A DNA stretch of 64,000 nt, from NCBI RefSeq assembly GCF_027474825.1, contig NZ_CP107030.1, positions 1 to 64,000 of the forward strand, written 5' to 3'. The notes under the pieces are model-generated. The model ran no database searches and was not told the DNA's origin. It saw nothing but the letters and a program-made list of their open reading frames with translations. The position numbers and the translations under genes were made by a program. Below are positions 49,072 to 58,792 of this stretch, piece after piece; position 1 is the stretch's first letter, and every line of letters begins with the position of its first letter. This DNA is from Maribacter halichondriae (GTDB lineage: Bacteria; Bacteroidota; Bacteroidia; Flavobacteriales; Flavobacteriaceae).

Positions 49072-49567
49072 AACTATGTTTTTGCATTAATTTTTCCCGT
49101 ACTGTTTTTCGTGCCCGGGAAAGTGCGACACGTATTGCTGTGGGTTTCATATCTAAAAGAGCCCCGATTTCGTCAAAATCATATTCTTCGACATCACGTA
49201 ATTGAAGCACCATTTTTTGTTGTTCGGGCAGCTCTTCCATGATTCTCTCTACCCAATTTATACTATCTTTTGCCTCTACCTGGCTTTGTAGTGAACTATT
49301 TCCATCACTATAATTACTATGCACCAGTGTTAAATTGCTTGCCTGTTTCGACTTTAACCTATCAAGACAAAAGTTTTTTGTCATCGTCATGGCAAAGGCC
49401 TCCACATTATTATAGCTCTCCATTACTTTGTTCTTCGACCACAATTTGAGCAATATCTCTTGAGTGGCGTCCTCCGCTTCTTCGGTCGATACCAGTAATC
49501 TTTTGGCCAATCGGTACAATTTGTCCTTAAAAGGCATCACTATGTTCAGAAAATCCGCCTGATTCAT
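49058..49567 (-). CDS. ECF-type RNA polymerase sigma factor
   Basis: A 169-residue sigma-70 family factor with region 2 (KDKLYRLAKRLLVSTEEAEDATQEILLKLW) and region 4 (LPEQQKMVLQLRDVEEYDFDEIGALLDMKPTAIRVALSRARKTVRE) and no region 3 or 1.1. It heads a five-gene set with an anti-sigma-like protein and three DUF4252 genes, which are the likeliest regulon members. Confidence 0.95.
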   Translation of the reverse strand: MNQADFLNIVMPFKDKLYRLAKRLLVSTEEAEDATQEILLKLWSKNKVMESYNNVEAFAMTMTKNFCLDRLKSKQASNLTLVHSNYSDGNSSLQSQVEAKDSINWVERIMEELPEQQKMVLQLRDVEEYDFDEIGALLDMKPTAIRVALSRARKTVREKLMQKHSYGIG

Positions 49568-49789
49568 TTTTTGATTGTTGTTTGTAAACCGTCTTTATTC
49601 GGTTACATAAGGAAGACGATATACAACGAATTTTGTTACAAATAATTTTTTTTTCATCGCTTATTAACTAAATTGTTCCGCCTTGGTTGCAATGATAGCT
49701 ATTTGAATAGGAAGATTAAACCCCTAAATATCCCAATATTTGGCATACCGTTACCTTAGGTCAAGTGAAACCACAAAAAAATAAAAATT

Positions 49790-51364
49790 ATGAAAAAGTA
49801 TTTGTTATTGTTCCTTGCCGTCGGGCTTGTATTCAATTCGTGTAAAAAAAGCGATGATGAGCCGTTTATAAAACCTGTAACGCAAGTACCAGAGCCAGAA
49901 CCGGAGGCGGAACCGGAACCAGAACCGGAACCAGAATCAATCGATCCGGCAACGGTCATTGTTCAGAATTTTATGTGGCAGACCATGAACGCCTATTATC
50001 TTTGGCAGGGTGAGATGCCCGATTTGGCGGATACCCGATTTCCAGAGACCGATGAAGGTGAGGCCGCGTATTTGGAGTTTCTTGCCGCCGAACCAGATCC
50101 CGGGAAGTTCTTTGAAAACAAACTCCTTTTTTCGGCAGATAGATTTAGTGGTTACAGTGAAAACTATAAAGACCTTGTAAATCTTTTTGCTGGTATTACA
50201 AAAAGCAACGGTCTAGAATTTGGACTGTCATTGTACGGCTCGGGTGATGACGTTCTTGGGTTCGTGAACTACATTGTTAAAGACTCCGATGCTTCTACCA
50301 AAGACATTCAGCGAGGTGATATTTTCGTAGGGGTGAACGGCACGAGTCTGAACCTTGACAATTATATCGATCTATTATTCGGCGATGAGGACACCTATAC
50401 GCTGAATATGGCCGATGTTGAAGACAATACTTTAGTGCCCAATGGCAAAGAAATCGTTCTGACCAAAATGGAAGGATTGGAGGAAGACCCGATTCTTGTT
50501 ACGAATATAGTTGATCAAGGTGGGGCTAAAATAGGTTATCTGATGTACAACCAATTCGTGGGTGGTTCTGGGGAAGCACTTAATCAAGCTTTTGGAGAAT
50601 TCGTCTCAGCCGGAGTTACCGATTTGGTGCTCGACTTGCGATATAACCTAGGTGGTTCGTCACATACCTCGGCAGTATTGGCTAGTCTCATATCCGGAAG
50701 GAGTGCAAGTGAAATTTTTTACAAGGATAAATACAATGCCAAGATCGAGGCACAATTGGAACCTGATGACTTCTTGAATTATTTTCTGACCACGACGGGT
50801 ACCATTCATGGTAATTCTGATACTCCCTTAAACACGCTCAACCTTAACAAGGTCTATGTTTTGGCCACCAATAGGTCGGCTTCGGCCAGTGAACTGGTTA
50901 TGGTCGGCTTGGAACCCTACATTGATGTCGTCCATATTGGTACTACAACGGTCGGAAAAAACCAAGGATCCAATACCTTCGTTGACGACCCTGAAAACGG
51001 AAATTTCTATAACCCAGATCGAGAAGGTGAAATCAATCCTAACAATCAATGGGCCATTCAACCCATTATCGTGACGGCGGAAAATTCAGATGGTTTTTCG
51101 GACTATTCAAGTGGATTGGTTCCAGATATTGAACTCGCCGAGGATATCATCAATCTAGGCATACTCGGAGATCCCGAAGAACCTCTATTTGCAAGGGCAA
51201 TCGCTGAGATTACAGGGTCTACCACCAAACGTGGCTTCATCCCGGAAATGCCCGTAGACCTCGTTACAAGTTCAAAATTACAAAAGCCCTTTGCTGATAG
51301 ATTGATCGTAGACAAAAGTGCAATCGGTTTAAAAATAAAGGGAAATGCCGCATCGGAACAGTAA
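49790..51364 (+). CDS. S41 family peptidase, lipoprotein with Glu-Pro-rich linker (copy 1)
   Basis: A tail-specific/C-terminal processing protease-like enzyme of 524 aa. Lipobox at LVFNSC (C18); residues 34-52 are a Glu-Pro repeat linker; then an N-terminal domain, an embedded PDZ-like region (DIQRGDIFVGVNGTSLN) and the S41 catalytic domain with GVTDLVLDLRYNLGG, the nucleophile serine in NRSASASELVM and the base lysine in TVGKNQGS. Likely anchored in the outer membrane. It is paralogous to the next gene. Confidence 0.92.
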   Translation: MKKYLLLFLAVGLVFNSCKKSDDEPFIKPVTQVPEPEPEAEPEPEPEPESIDPATVIVQNFMWQTMNAYYLWQGEMPDLADTRFPETDEGEAAYLEFLAAEPDPGKFFENKLLFSADRFSGYSENYKDLVNLFAGITKSNGLEFGLSLYGSGDDVLGFVNYIVKDSDASTKDIQRGDIFVGVNGTSLNLDNYIDLLFGDEDTYTLNMADVEDNTLVPNGKEIVLTKMEGLEEDPILVTNIVDQGGAKIGYLMYNQFVGGSGEALNQAFGEFVSAGVTDLVLDLRYNLGGSSHTSAVLASLISGRSASEIFYKDKYNAKIEAQLEPDDFLNYFLTTTGTIHGNSDTPLNTLNLNKVYVLATNRSASASELVMVGLEPYIDVVHIGTTTVGKNQGSNTFVDDPENGNFYNPDREGEINPNNQWAIQPIIVTAENSDGFSDYSSGLVPDIELAEDIINLGILGDPEEPLFARAIAEITGSTTKRGFIPEMPVDLVTSSKLQKPFADRLIVDKSAIGLKIKGNAASEQ

Positions 51365-51438
51365 AATTTTTAAAACGAATTCGGATTCCATATAGCAAAT
51401 TCGTAAAATTTTATTATTCTTCATGTAATAAGGTTTCA

Positions 51439-51470
51439 TTTAGCCTTGGCGATAAATCGCCAAGGCTAAA
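51439..51470 (+). terminator. Long perfect hairpin after S41 copy 1
   Basis: TTTAGCCTTGGCGA pairs with TCGCCAAGGCTAAA around a four-base loop, 75 bases after the stop. No T-run follows, so it may stop transcription poorly or protect the mRNA 3' end. Confidence 0.65.
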
Positions 51471-51820
51471 TTATTCCCAAAAATCCGTTCTTTATGATTT
51501 GACTTGGCCATACTATCAGATTTTTTGAAGTCCAAAATTCCAAAATCCTCTCTCAGCAAAACATAATAATAGGTTAAAGCTTACCTTTTCTACGCCTTTT
51601 TTAATTTATTTTAGCAACCAAAGACTAAAACTTTACGTACATACGTTTAGAGTTTAGGTATTGCCCCCTATCTTTTATATCTAACAATTCGGAACGATAA
51701 TTGATTGGGTGTGCTATTGTAATATTCAATTAAAAAAAACGACTACGATATGGGCGTTCCAAAGCTTCACCAGTTGTCGAATACATTTTATGCATTAAAA
51801 ACTCATTAAAAATTGCTCCA
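51471..51820. other. Non-coding gap between the two S41 genes
   Basis: About 350 AT-rich bases. No reading frame, repeat array or complete promoter was recognised. The leader of the second S41 gene lies here. Confidence 0.5.
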
Positions 51821-53287
51821 ATGAAAAAAAATTTCTTGTTGTTCCTCACTATGGGACTACTTTTTGCCGCTTGCAAAAAGGATGACAACACTATTCCACC
51901 CGGACCCTCTGCCGATTTGACCGTTCAAGATTTTATGTGGAGGGCCATGAATTTATGGTATTTTTGGCAAGATGATGTCGCAAATTTAGCAGATAATAAA
52001 TTTGCCGATACAACCGAGGGTAATCAAGCCTATGAAGAGTTTTTGGCTTCTGAAGATGATCCGGCGGCCTTTTTTGACAACCGCCTTCTCTTTAACGAAG
52101 ATCGTTTCAGTTTTTACTCCGAAGATTATAAAGAACTTACACAAGCACTTTCGGGAATTTCAAAAAGTAACGGCCTTGAATTCGGATTGGTTCGTTTTCA
52201 GGGGAACGATGAGCTTTTCGGTTATGTGAGATACATTGTACCCGATTCGGATGCTTCCATAAAAGACATCAGCCGAGGCGAACTTTTCACCGGTGTTAAT
52301 GGTACAACTTTGGACATTAACAACTACCAAGATCTTTTGTTCGGTGACGAAGATACCTACACTTTGAACATGGCCGATATTACTAATAATACGGTTACGC
52401 CTAATGAGAAGGAAGTTACCTTGACCAAACAACCGAATTTGGCAGAGAACCCAGTCTTTCTTTCTAAGTCTTTTGATGTCAACGGTGAAATAATCGGCTA
52501 TCTGGTCTACAACGGTTTTACCAACGAATATGATGAAGACCTTAACAATGCCATTGGTGATTTAAAGGCTGCCGGAGTTACAAACCTTGTATTAGACCTA
52601 AGATACAATCCAGGTGGTTCGGTAAACTCGGCTAGATTGTTATCGAGTATGATTTACGGTACAAATACCAGTAATCTCTTTTTGAGACAACGTTGGAATT
52701 CCAAAGTTCAATCTCAATTCAGTGATGAGCAATTGGAAGATTATTTTGCAGACAAGACTAATGATGGCACTCCTTTAAATGCTTTAAACTTGAACCAGGT
52801 TTATGTCATTGCTACGGGCAGTTCGGCCTCGGCAAGTGAATTGGTGATGAACGGTCTTGCCCCGTATATGAATGTAATCCATATTGGTGAAACCACACGG
52901 GGGAAAAATGAATTTTCGATTACGATGGTAGACGATGCGCAGGGAAGTTATATTTTCAATCCCGATAGGGAGTCTAATATCAATTCAAATAACCAATGGG
53001 CCATACAGCCACTTGTAGGGCGAAATGAAAATGCAGACGGGTTCTCGGACTATACAAATGGATTGGAGCCCAATATCGAACTTCAAGAAGATTTAGAAAA
53101 CCTTGGTGTCTTGGGTGACCAGAACGAACCTTTATTGGCCCGTGCCATTCAAGAGATTACCGGCGTTTCGAGTAAAAGAGATTTTACCGTTAGCATGCCC
53201 GCCAATGTGATGACCAGTTCAAAAATGTTTACCCCGATGAAAGACAATATGGTCTTGGACAAGCCTTTGAATATTAACTTTCAGTAA
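51821..53287 (+). CDS. S41 family peptidase lipoprotein (copy 2)
   Basis: A 488-residue paralogue of the upstream gene without the Glu-Pro linker. Lipobox LLFAAC (C18), PDZ-like DISRGELFTGVNGTTLDINN, catalytic GVTNLVLDLRYNPGGS, serine in GSSASASELVMNG and lysine in TTRGKNEFS. The two proteins align over their whole length, so the pair arose by duplication. A bidirectional terminator follows. Confidence 0.93.
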   Translation: MKKNFLLFLTMGLLFAACKKDDNTIPPGPSADLTVQDFMWRAMNLWYFWQDDVANLADNKFADTTEGNQAYEEFLASEDDPAAFFDNRLLFNEDRFSFYSEDYKELTQALSGISKSNGLEFGLVRFQGNDELFGYVRYIVPDSDASIKDISRGELFTGVNGTTLDINNYQDLLFGDEDTYTLNMADITNNTVTPNEKEVTLTKQPNLAENPVFLSKSFDVNGEIIGYLVYNGFTNEYDEDLNNAIGDLKAAGVTNLVLDLRYNPGGSVNSARLLSSMIYGTNTSNLFLRQRWNSKVQSQFSDEQLEDYFADKTNDGTPLNALNLNQVYVIATGSSASASELVMNGLAPYMNVIHIGETTRGKNEFSITMVDDAQGSYIFNPDRESNINSNNQWAIQPLVGRNENADGFSDYTNGLEPNIELQEDLENLGVLGDQNEPLLARAIQEITGVSSKRDFTVSMPANVMTSSKMFTPMKDNMVLDKPLNINFQ

Positions 53288-53300
53288 GAGTTATGAATTT

Positions 53301-53340
53301 TAAAAGCCCGAACGAATCGTATTCGTTCGGGCTTTTTATT
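53301..53340. terminator. Bidirectional terminator
   Basis: AAAAGCCCGAACGAAT pairs with ATTCGTTCGGGCTTTT, between convergent S41 copy 2 and the TonB receptor gene. Confidence 0.93.
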
Positions 53341-53341
53341 G

Positions 53342-55207
53342 TTATAAGGTCAGGTTCAACCCCGCCCTTACATTTCTCCCTCTTGTGGTAAAACCAATGA
53401 TTTCGGTATAATCTTCATTGAACACATTAGACATGGCAAAAAAGAGCTTCAATCTCTTGGAAAGCAACTGATGTTCCACATAAAAGTCGACCAAAGAATA
53501 ATTTGGTAAGGCTATATTTTCAAAGGTTGTAAAATCGGTGTCAAAACGCGTTCCGGTAAGCGCATAGTTCAAAGACGCATTGGTTTTTTCCGAAAGTTCA
53601 TATACCAAACCTGCGTTTATTTTGTGCTTAGGTATTCGAATGGCGGCATCCCCCTTGCGCTCGGTAAATGTATAATTACCTGAAATATTTATCTTATCCA
53701 ATGGATTCCAAACGAACTCTAACTCGACCCCTTGGGCATCAATATTCGAAACGGCATTCGAATATTGTCCGGTTTGATTATTGTAGATTACTGCGTTTTC
53801 CTCCTTCCTATTAAAATAAATACCACTGAACCTTAGTTTTTGTTGTATCGCAAATTCAAATCCGCCTTCGAGCGTTCTATTTTTCTCAGGTTCCAAATCA
53901 GGATTCGCCCCAAATCTACCGAACAATTGGGTCAACGAAGGTGTGATATAGGAGGTGGCATACGAGCCTAGAAATTTAAGATAACCGTTTTGCGTTTCGA
54001 AGCAATATGAAGGATTCACATTATACACAAAGTGATTCCCATATTCCGAATGGTTGTTCAAACGACCGCCGATATTGAGGTTGAACCCAAAATCGGACAC
54101 ATAGACCATATTAACATACGAATCGAGAATGGCAAACTCTTTTTCTGTGTCAAATTCCGTTCTGTCCTTAATATAGTTCAGGCCGATTATAGTATGAAAT
54201 TGACTGTTGATACTTAGCTTATTGTAAAGATCTGCGGTAAAATTATCTCCTTTGAAAGAACTCGGAAAGGCACTGATATTTTCAGAGTCATAGTCCGCAT
54301 ATCCAGTATTGAGGTGCAACGCCCCGTTCGTATACTTGAATTCTGAGGATAATCCGGCCCGCTTCTGTTCACTTTTAAACACATAAGGCGCATCCGTTGG
54401 ACCGAACGATTCGTCATAATCGGTTCTTAGCTTCGTTTGATTTCCATAAACATTGATGGTAAAGGAGTCTGAAAATCGATATCCTAATTTAATGTCGGTA
54501 CTAAAGGTCGAAAATACATCTTCAAGATTTTCAGGGGTTATCAAGGCGGATAATCCTTCTGAATATCGATTTGCAAAAGCAATCTGATAATTCAATTTAT
54601 TCAAGGTTCCGCTAAGATTGACTCCGTTGTAAGCTCTCGCAAGATCATAGTTCTGGTCTTCACTGGTTTGGTTCGTACCCCGACTGGTCTGAAAATTCAA
54701 TTTGACCTTTTCGGGCGACGCATTTTTCGTCTTGATATTGATGACCGCAGTTGCAGCGTTCGTGCCATAAAGCGTACTCGCAGCCCCTTTTATGATTTCG
54801 ATGGATTCGATATTAGTCGCCGAAAGTAACCGAAGATCGTATTCCTGAGAAGAGGATGATGGGTCGCTTACACGAACGCCATCGATAAGCACCAAAACCT
54901 GGCGACCCCGTCCACCCCGGGCAAAAACTCCCAAAATGGTTCCTTCCCTACCCCGGCTTCCGGCAATTTCGATGCCGCTTTTGGTGTTGATGATCTCGGC
55001 TATGGACCTACCTTGATTTCTTTCAAGCTCTTCCGAAGAAATCTTGATGACGGTCTTGCCCGAATTTTCACGCTTCAGTTCAAAACGCGAATCACTTACT
55101 ACGACTTCATCCAATAATTGAATTTTCGTGGTGTCGTTTTGCTGCTGAGCAGCAGCATTAGTGCATAACAGTACACTGGCGCAAAGGCCTAAAAACTTTT
55201 TGCTCAT
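53342..55207 (-). CDS. TonB-dependent receptor, probable cobalamin transporter (BtuB-like)
   Basis: An outer-membrane receptor of about 621 aa. Start at 55207 (MSKKFLGLCASVLLC), which begins the signal peptide; the upstream ATG adds 14 residues. A TonB-box-like LLDEVVVSD leads into the plug domain (SIAEIINTKSGIEIAG, RQVLVLIDGVRVSDP) and a 22-strand-type barrel ending NVRAGLNLTL. The cobalamin riboswitch directly upstream on the same strand supports vitamin B12 or corrinoid as substrate. btuF-btuC-btuD-like genes diverge from it. Confidence 0.93.
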   Translation of the reverse strand: MSKKFLGLCASVLLCTNAAAQQQNDTTKIQLLDEVVVSDSRFELKRENSGKTVIKISSEELERNQGRSIAEIINTKSGIEIAGSRGREGTILGVFARGGRGRQVLVLIDGVRVSDPSSSSQEYDLRLLSATNIESIEIIKGAASTLYGTNAATAVINIKTKNASPEKVKLNFQTSRGTNQTSEDQNYDLARAYNGVNLSGTLNKLNYQIAFANRYSEGLSALITPENLEDVFSTFSTDIKLGYRFSDSFTINVYGNQTKLRTDYDESFGPTDAPYVFKSEQKRAGLSSEFKYTNGALHLNTGYADYDSENISAFPSSFKGDNFTADLYNKLSINSQFHTIIGLNYIKDRTEFDTEKEFAILDSYVNMVYVSDFGFNLNIGGRLNNHSEYGNHFVYNVNPSYCFETQNGYLKFLGSYATSYITPSLTQLFGRFGANPDLEPEKNRTLEGGFEFAIQQKLRFSGIYFNRKEENAVIYNNQTGQYSNAVSNIDAQGVELEFVWNPLDKINISGNYTFTERKGDAAIRIPKHKINAGLVYELSEKTNASLNYALTGTRFDTDFTTFENIALPNYSLVDFYVEHQLLSKRLKLFFAMSNVFNEDYTEIIGFTTRGRNVRAGLNLTL

Positions 55208-55295
55208 TTCGTTTAATTTAATAAACGGGAGAATAGTATGTCTGTACACATACGTAAACTTTTATCCCGAAAGTTTAACATGATTTGTTTGAATT

Positions 55296-55586
55296 GGCAG
55301 GTCTCCTGACTTGCGTACTACCATCGACCTTCCCGCCTGTCCTGAACTTGTTTCAGAATCTGCCGAATTAGGCCTAAACCCTAAATCGACAGATGCCAAA
55401 ATAAATTTGGCACAAGCAGTGGTATTCGAAGAAAATGGTAACCATCCGCCAGCTGGCGGACTTAGCTTACAGTTGCGGGAACAGTTCCAGAATTTTTGAC
55501 CTACCTGGTACGATTTTAGAATTCTTCTTCGTTAATCGTACCTCGTACTTCAAATCACTGGATTCCCTTTTAATCCCATCACCAAT
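55296..55586 (-). promoter_or_regulatory. Cobalamin riboswitch with repeat-derived arms
   Basis: Read on the minus strand from 55586: GGTG then TTAAAAGGGAATCCAGTGA; CTGTTCCCGCAACTGTAAG (55492-55468); GGTTACC-like and CCACTG; GCGGGAAGG; and the B12 box GCAAGTCAGGAGACCTGCC ending at 55296. These are the conserved cobalamin-riboswitch blocks in the right order. The element ends about 90 bases before the receptor start. Variable arms contain two GTACGAG heptamers, a CCGCCAGCTGGCGG palindrome and a CCTGAACTTGTTTCAG repeat. Confidence 0.93.
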
Positions 55587-55687
55587 AAAATGATGCGAAC
55601 CAAATACGCGACCAAAGTAAACATTTTGTTTAATCTTTCGAGCCAAAGTTTAAATAATACTACTTTTGGAATCTTAAACGAACAGTC

Positions 55688-56831
55688 TTGAATAGAATTC
55701 CACTACTTATATCGCTCTTTTTATTTTTCGGCTGTAAGCAAGAAAAAAAGAGGTACTGCCTTTGGAAAATCTAAGTCCGGCAACCACTATTTTTCATGCA
55801 AAAGGGTTTACCGTAGAAAATTCGAATACGGGATTGACCATCATCAAGATTAACTCTCCGTGGCCCAATGCTGAATCCGGATTCACCTATGCCTTGATTC
55901 CAAAGGGTAAAATGGCCGCCATGACCTTGAACAAAAACGAATATGATGCCATTGTTACCGTACCTGTCGAGCGACTCGTGGTTACCTCGACTACACATAT
56001 TGCGGCACTTGAAGCATTGGGAATGTTGGATAGATTGGTAGGGTTCCCTGACACGGAATATATTTCCTCCAAAGAAGCTAGAGAGCGAATCGATCAGGGA
56101 AACATAAAGGAACTCGGCAATAACGAGGCCATCAATACCGAAATGGTCATCGAGCTGAACCCGGATGTAGTTGTCGGATTCGGAATCGATAATCAGAACA
56201 GTGCTTACGAAACCATACAACGCTCCAATATTCCGGTGGTCTATAATGGCGATTGGACCGAAGAAACACCTCTGGGAAAAGCGGAATGGATCAAGTTTTT
56301 CGCTCCCTTCTTTCAAATGGAAAAAAAGCCGATTCCATTTTTAGTGAAATTGAAAAAAACTATAAAGAAATCAAATCCTTGGCAAAAAAAGCTTCCCATC
56401 GACCCACAGTTTTGAGCGGGGCGCTATACAAAGATGTTTGGTACCTTCCTGGAGGAAAGAGCTGGGCCGCTACTTTTTTAGAAGACTCAAACGCCCAATA
56501 TCTCTGGGAGGATACCGAAGTGACGGGAAGTCTCTCCTTAAGTATTGAAAATATACTTGAAAAAGGCAAAACTGCCGAATATTGGGTTTCTCCATCACAA
56601 TATACATCATATAAAGAGTTGGAAGAGGCCAACCAACACTACCTTCAATTCGATGCATTTCAGAAAAAAAAGATGTACACTTTTGCAAAAACTATGGGAG
56701 ACACGGGTGGGTTACTTTACTATGAACTTGCTCCACAGCGACCCGACCTGGTCCTAGAAGATCTTGTCTATATTTTTCATCCCGAACTGCTACCTGACCA
56801 CGAACCTTTCTTTTTCAAACCCCTCGATTGA
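55688..56831 (+). pseudogene. ABC transporter substrate-binding lipoprotein (BtuF-like), two frameshifts
   Basis: A periplasmic binding protein of the FepB/BtuF type. From TTG 55688 a lipoprotein signal is read (MNRIPLLISLFLFFGC, C16); the frame breaks at A7 55743-55749 and again at A7 56321-56327. Adding one A at each gives a continuous protein of about 382 aa: ERLVVTSTTHIAALEALGMLDRLVG, INTEMVIELNPDVVVGFG, QMEKKADSIFSEIEKNY and PTVLSGALYKDVWYLPGG. It precedes a FecCD permease by zero bases of gap. Riboswitch context across the divergent gap suggests corrinoid uptake. Confidence 0.85.
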
Positions 56832-57863
56832 TTGGAAAGATCCAGCACATATCGCATTCCGTTTTTCATCTTGCTGATGGTGCTAGTATTGTGTTTTGGC
56901 CTCAATATCAGTTTGGGCTCGGTTTCGATTCCTTTTTCAGATACTTGGAACAGCATTTTAGGCGGAAATATCGAAAAGGAATCATGGCACTATATTATTT
57001 GGGACTATAGAATTCCAAAGGCCTTCACGGCCATTTTGGTAGGTAGTGGATTGGCACTAAGCGGACTCTTGATGCAAACCTTGTTTCGTAATCCCTTGGC
57101 AGGTCCATTTGTTCTCGGAATCAGTTCGGGGGCAAGTCTTGGTGCCGCCTTGATTATTATGGGTTCTTCTTTGTTTTCCGGAGTTTTGGCTTTTGGGTTT
57201 GCGAACGATGTTGTCTTGGCCATCGCAGCGAGCTTTGGCAGTTTTTTGGTACTCCTCGTAGTGATGGTCGTCGCGTCCAAAGTGAAGGATACCATGGCGT
57301 TGTTGATTATCGGCTTGATGTTCGGTAGTATTACGGCCGCTATCGTAAGCGTACTTTCGTATTTTACGAATGCTGAAAAATTGCAACAATACGTGTATTG
57401 GTCCTTTGGGAGTGTGGGCAATTTATCTTGGCCTCAACTTGCACTTTTAACCAGTATTATCCTAATAGGAATCGTCTTAAGCGTCCTTTCAATCAAATCG
57501 TTAAATGCATTATTGTTGGGGGAAAACTATGCACGTAGTCTGGGGGTCGATATGAAAAAATCGCGCTATCTTATCATTATTGCGACAGGAATACTGGCCG
57601 GGGGCATTACCGCCTTTGCTGGACCAATAGCTTTTGTGGGGCTCGCTGTTCCACATTTAACGAGACAGATTTTCAAAACCACAGACCATACAATTCTTGT
57701 TCCGGCAGTTTTGATGTATGGTGCCGTTTTAATGCTACTCTGTGATACCATTGCCCAATTGCCGACATCAGCAAATGTATTGCCGATTAATGCCATTACA
57801 AGCATCGTAGGTGCGCCGATCGTCATTTGGTTATTGGTGCGAAAACGTAAAATGATATTTTGA
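56832..57863 (+). CDS. FecCD/BtuC family ABC transporter permease
   Basis: An inner-membrane permease of 343 aa with about ten transmembrane helices. Family blocks: DYRIPKAFTAILVGSGLALSG, MQTLFRNPLAGPFVLGISSGA, GGITAFAGPIAFVGLAVPHLTR. It starts with TTG directly after the binding-protein stop and its stop overlaps the ATP-binding protein start (TGATG). The likely substrate is cobalamin, though siderophore transporters share this family. Confidence 0.93.
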   Translation: MERSSTYRIPFFILLMVLVLCFGLNISLGSVSIPFSDTWNSILGGNIEKESWHYIIWDYRIPKAFTAILVGSGLALSGLLMQTLFRNPLAGPFVLGISSGASLGAALIIMGSSLFSGVLAFGFANDVVLAIAASFGSFLVLLVVMVVASKVKDTMALLIIGLMFGSITAAIVSVLSYFTNAEKLQQYVYWSFGSVGNLSWPQLALLTSIILIGIVLSVLSIKSLNALLLGENYARSLGVDMKKSRYLIIIATGILAGGITAFAGPIAFVGLAVPHLTRQIFKTTDHTILVPAVLMYGAVLMLLCDTIAQLPTSANVLPINAITSIVGAPIVIWLLVRKRKMIF

Positions 57864-58660
57864 TGACTGAAATCAAAAAGAAAAATATCGCCCTTCAAAC
57901 TAAAAATCTGTCCATTGGTTACCAAACCAAAAAGGAAGTTACGACTGTTGCCAAAGAAATCAATCTGGAATTACACTCAGGTATTTTGACTGCCATCGTA
58001 GGTGTCAACGGCATTGGAAAATCTACGCTACTGAGAACCCTTGGAAAAGTGCAGCCGCAACTTGAAGGCGAAATCGAAATCAACGGTAAACGACTGCAAG
58101 ATTATAATTCCTTGGAACTGGCATCCGTAGTCAGCCTCGTACTCACGGAACCTCTGGCCTCAAAAAACATGACGGTCTTGGAATTGGTCACTTTGGGAAG
58201 ACAGCCCTATACCAATTGGATCGGGGCGTTGTCCGAAAATGATAAAACAAAAATCAGGGAAGCTCTAGAACGGTTGGAGCTAAAGCCTTTACGGCACAAA
58301 AAATGCTACGAGCTCAGTGACGGACAATTACAGCGGGTTATGATCGCTAGGGCACTGGCGCAGGACACCGCGATAATACTGTTAGACGAACCCACAACGC
58401 ATCTCGACCTCTATCACAAGGTCCGGATATTAAAACTACTAAAATCAATAGCGCACGAAACGAATAAGACCATTGTATTTACGACCCATGAAATTGAAAT
58501 GGCCATTCAACTCTGCGATACCATGTTGTTGTTAGATGGCAAAACAAACCCTTTTGGGCAACCATGTGAGTTAATCGAACGAAAAGCCTTTGAAAACCTC
58601 TTTCCGGCCAATGCCGTTTCCTTCGACTCTCAAACGGGCTCTTTTCGAATTGAAAAATAA
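57863..58660 (+). CDS. ABC transporter ATP-binding protein (FecE/BtuD-like)
   Basis: The ATPase subunit of the import system, 265 aa from ATG 57863, which overlaps the permease stop by one base. Walker A GVNGIGKST near residue 47, signature LSDGQLQR, Walker B IILLDEPTTHLD and switch His in FTTHE are all present. With the binding protein and permease it forms a complete BtuCDF-type set. Confidence 0.94.
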   Translation: MTEIKKKNIALQTKNLSIGYQTKKEVTTVAKEINLELHSGILTAIVGVNGIGKSTLLRTLGKVQPQLEGEIEINGKRLQDYNSLELASVVSLVLTEPLASKNMTVLELVTLGRQPYTNWIGALSENDKTKIREALERLELKPLRHKKCYELSDGQLQRVMIARALAQDTAIILLDEPTTHLDLYHKVRILKLLKSIAHETNKTIVFTTHEIEMAIQLCDTMLLLDGKTNPFGQPCELIERKAFENLFPANAVSFDSQTGSFRIEK

Positions 58661-58670
58661 TATTATTATT

Positions 58671-58692
58671 GTCCCCTTCCCCTTGAGGGGAC
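58671..58692. repeat. GTCCCC...GGGGAC palindrome
   Basis: A GC-rich inverted repeat followed by a partial copy (TTTAGGGG), between the ABC ATPase gene and rmuC. The rest of the 132-base gap is plain. Confidence 0.6.
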
Positions 58693-58792
58693 TTTAGGGG
58701 TGTAATACGGAGGTCAAATGAATTCTACTTCCCCTCTCGATTGAACTTCAAGAGCAATCTTGTATCTTTACTTCAAACACTTTTGAGTACGA

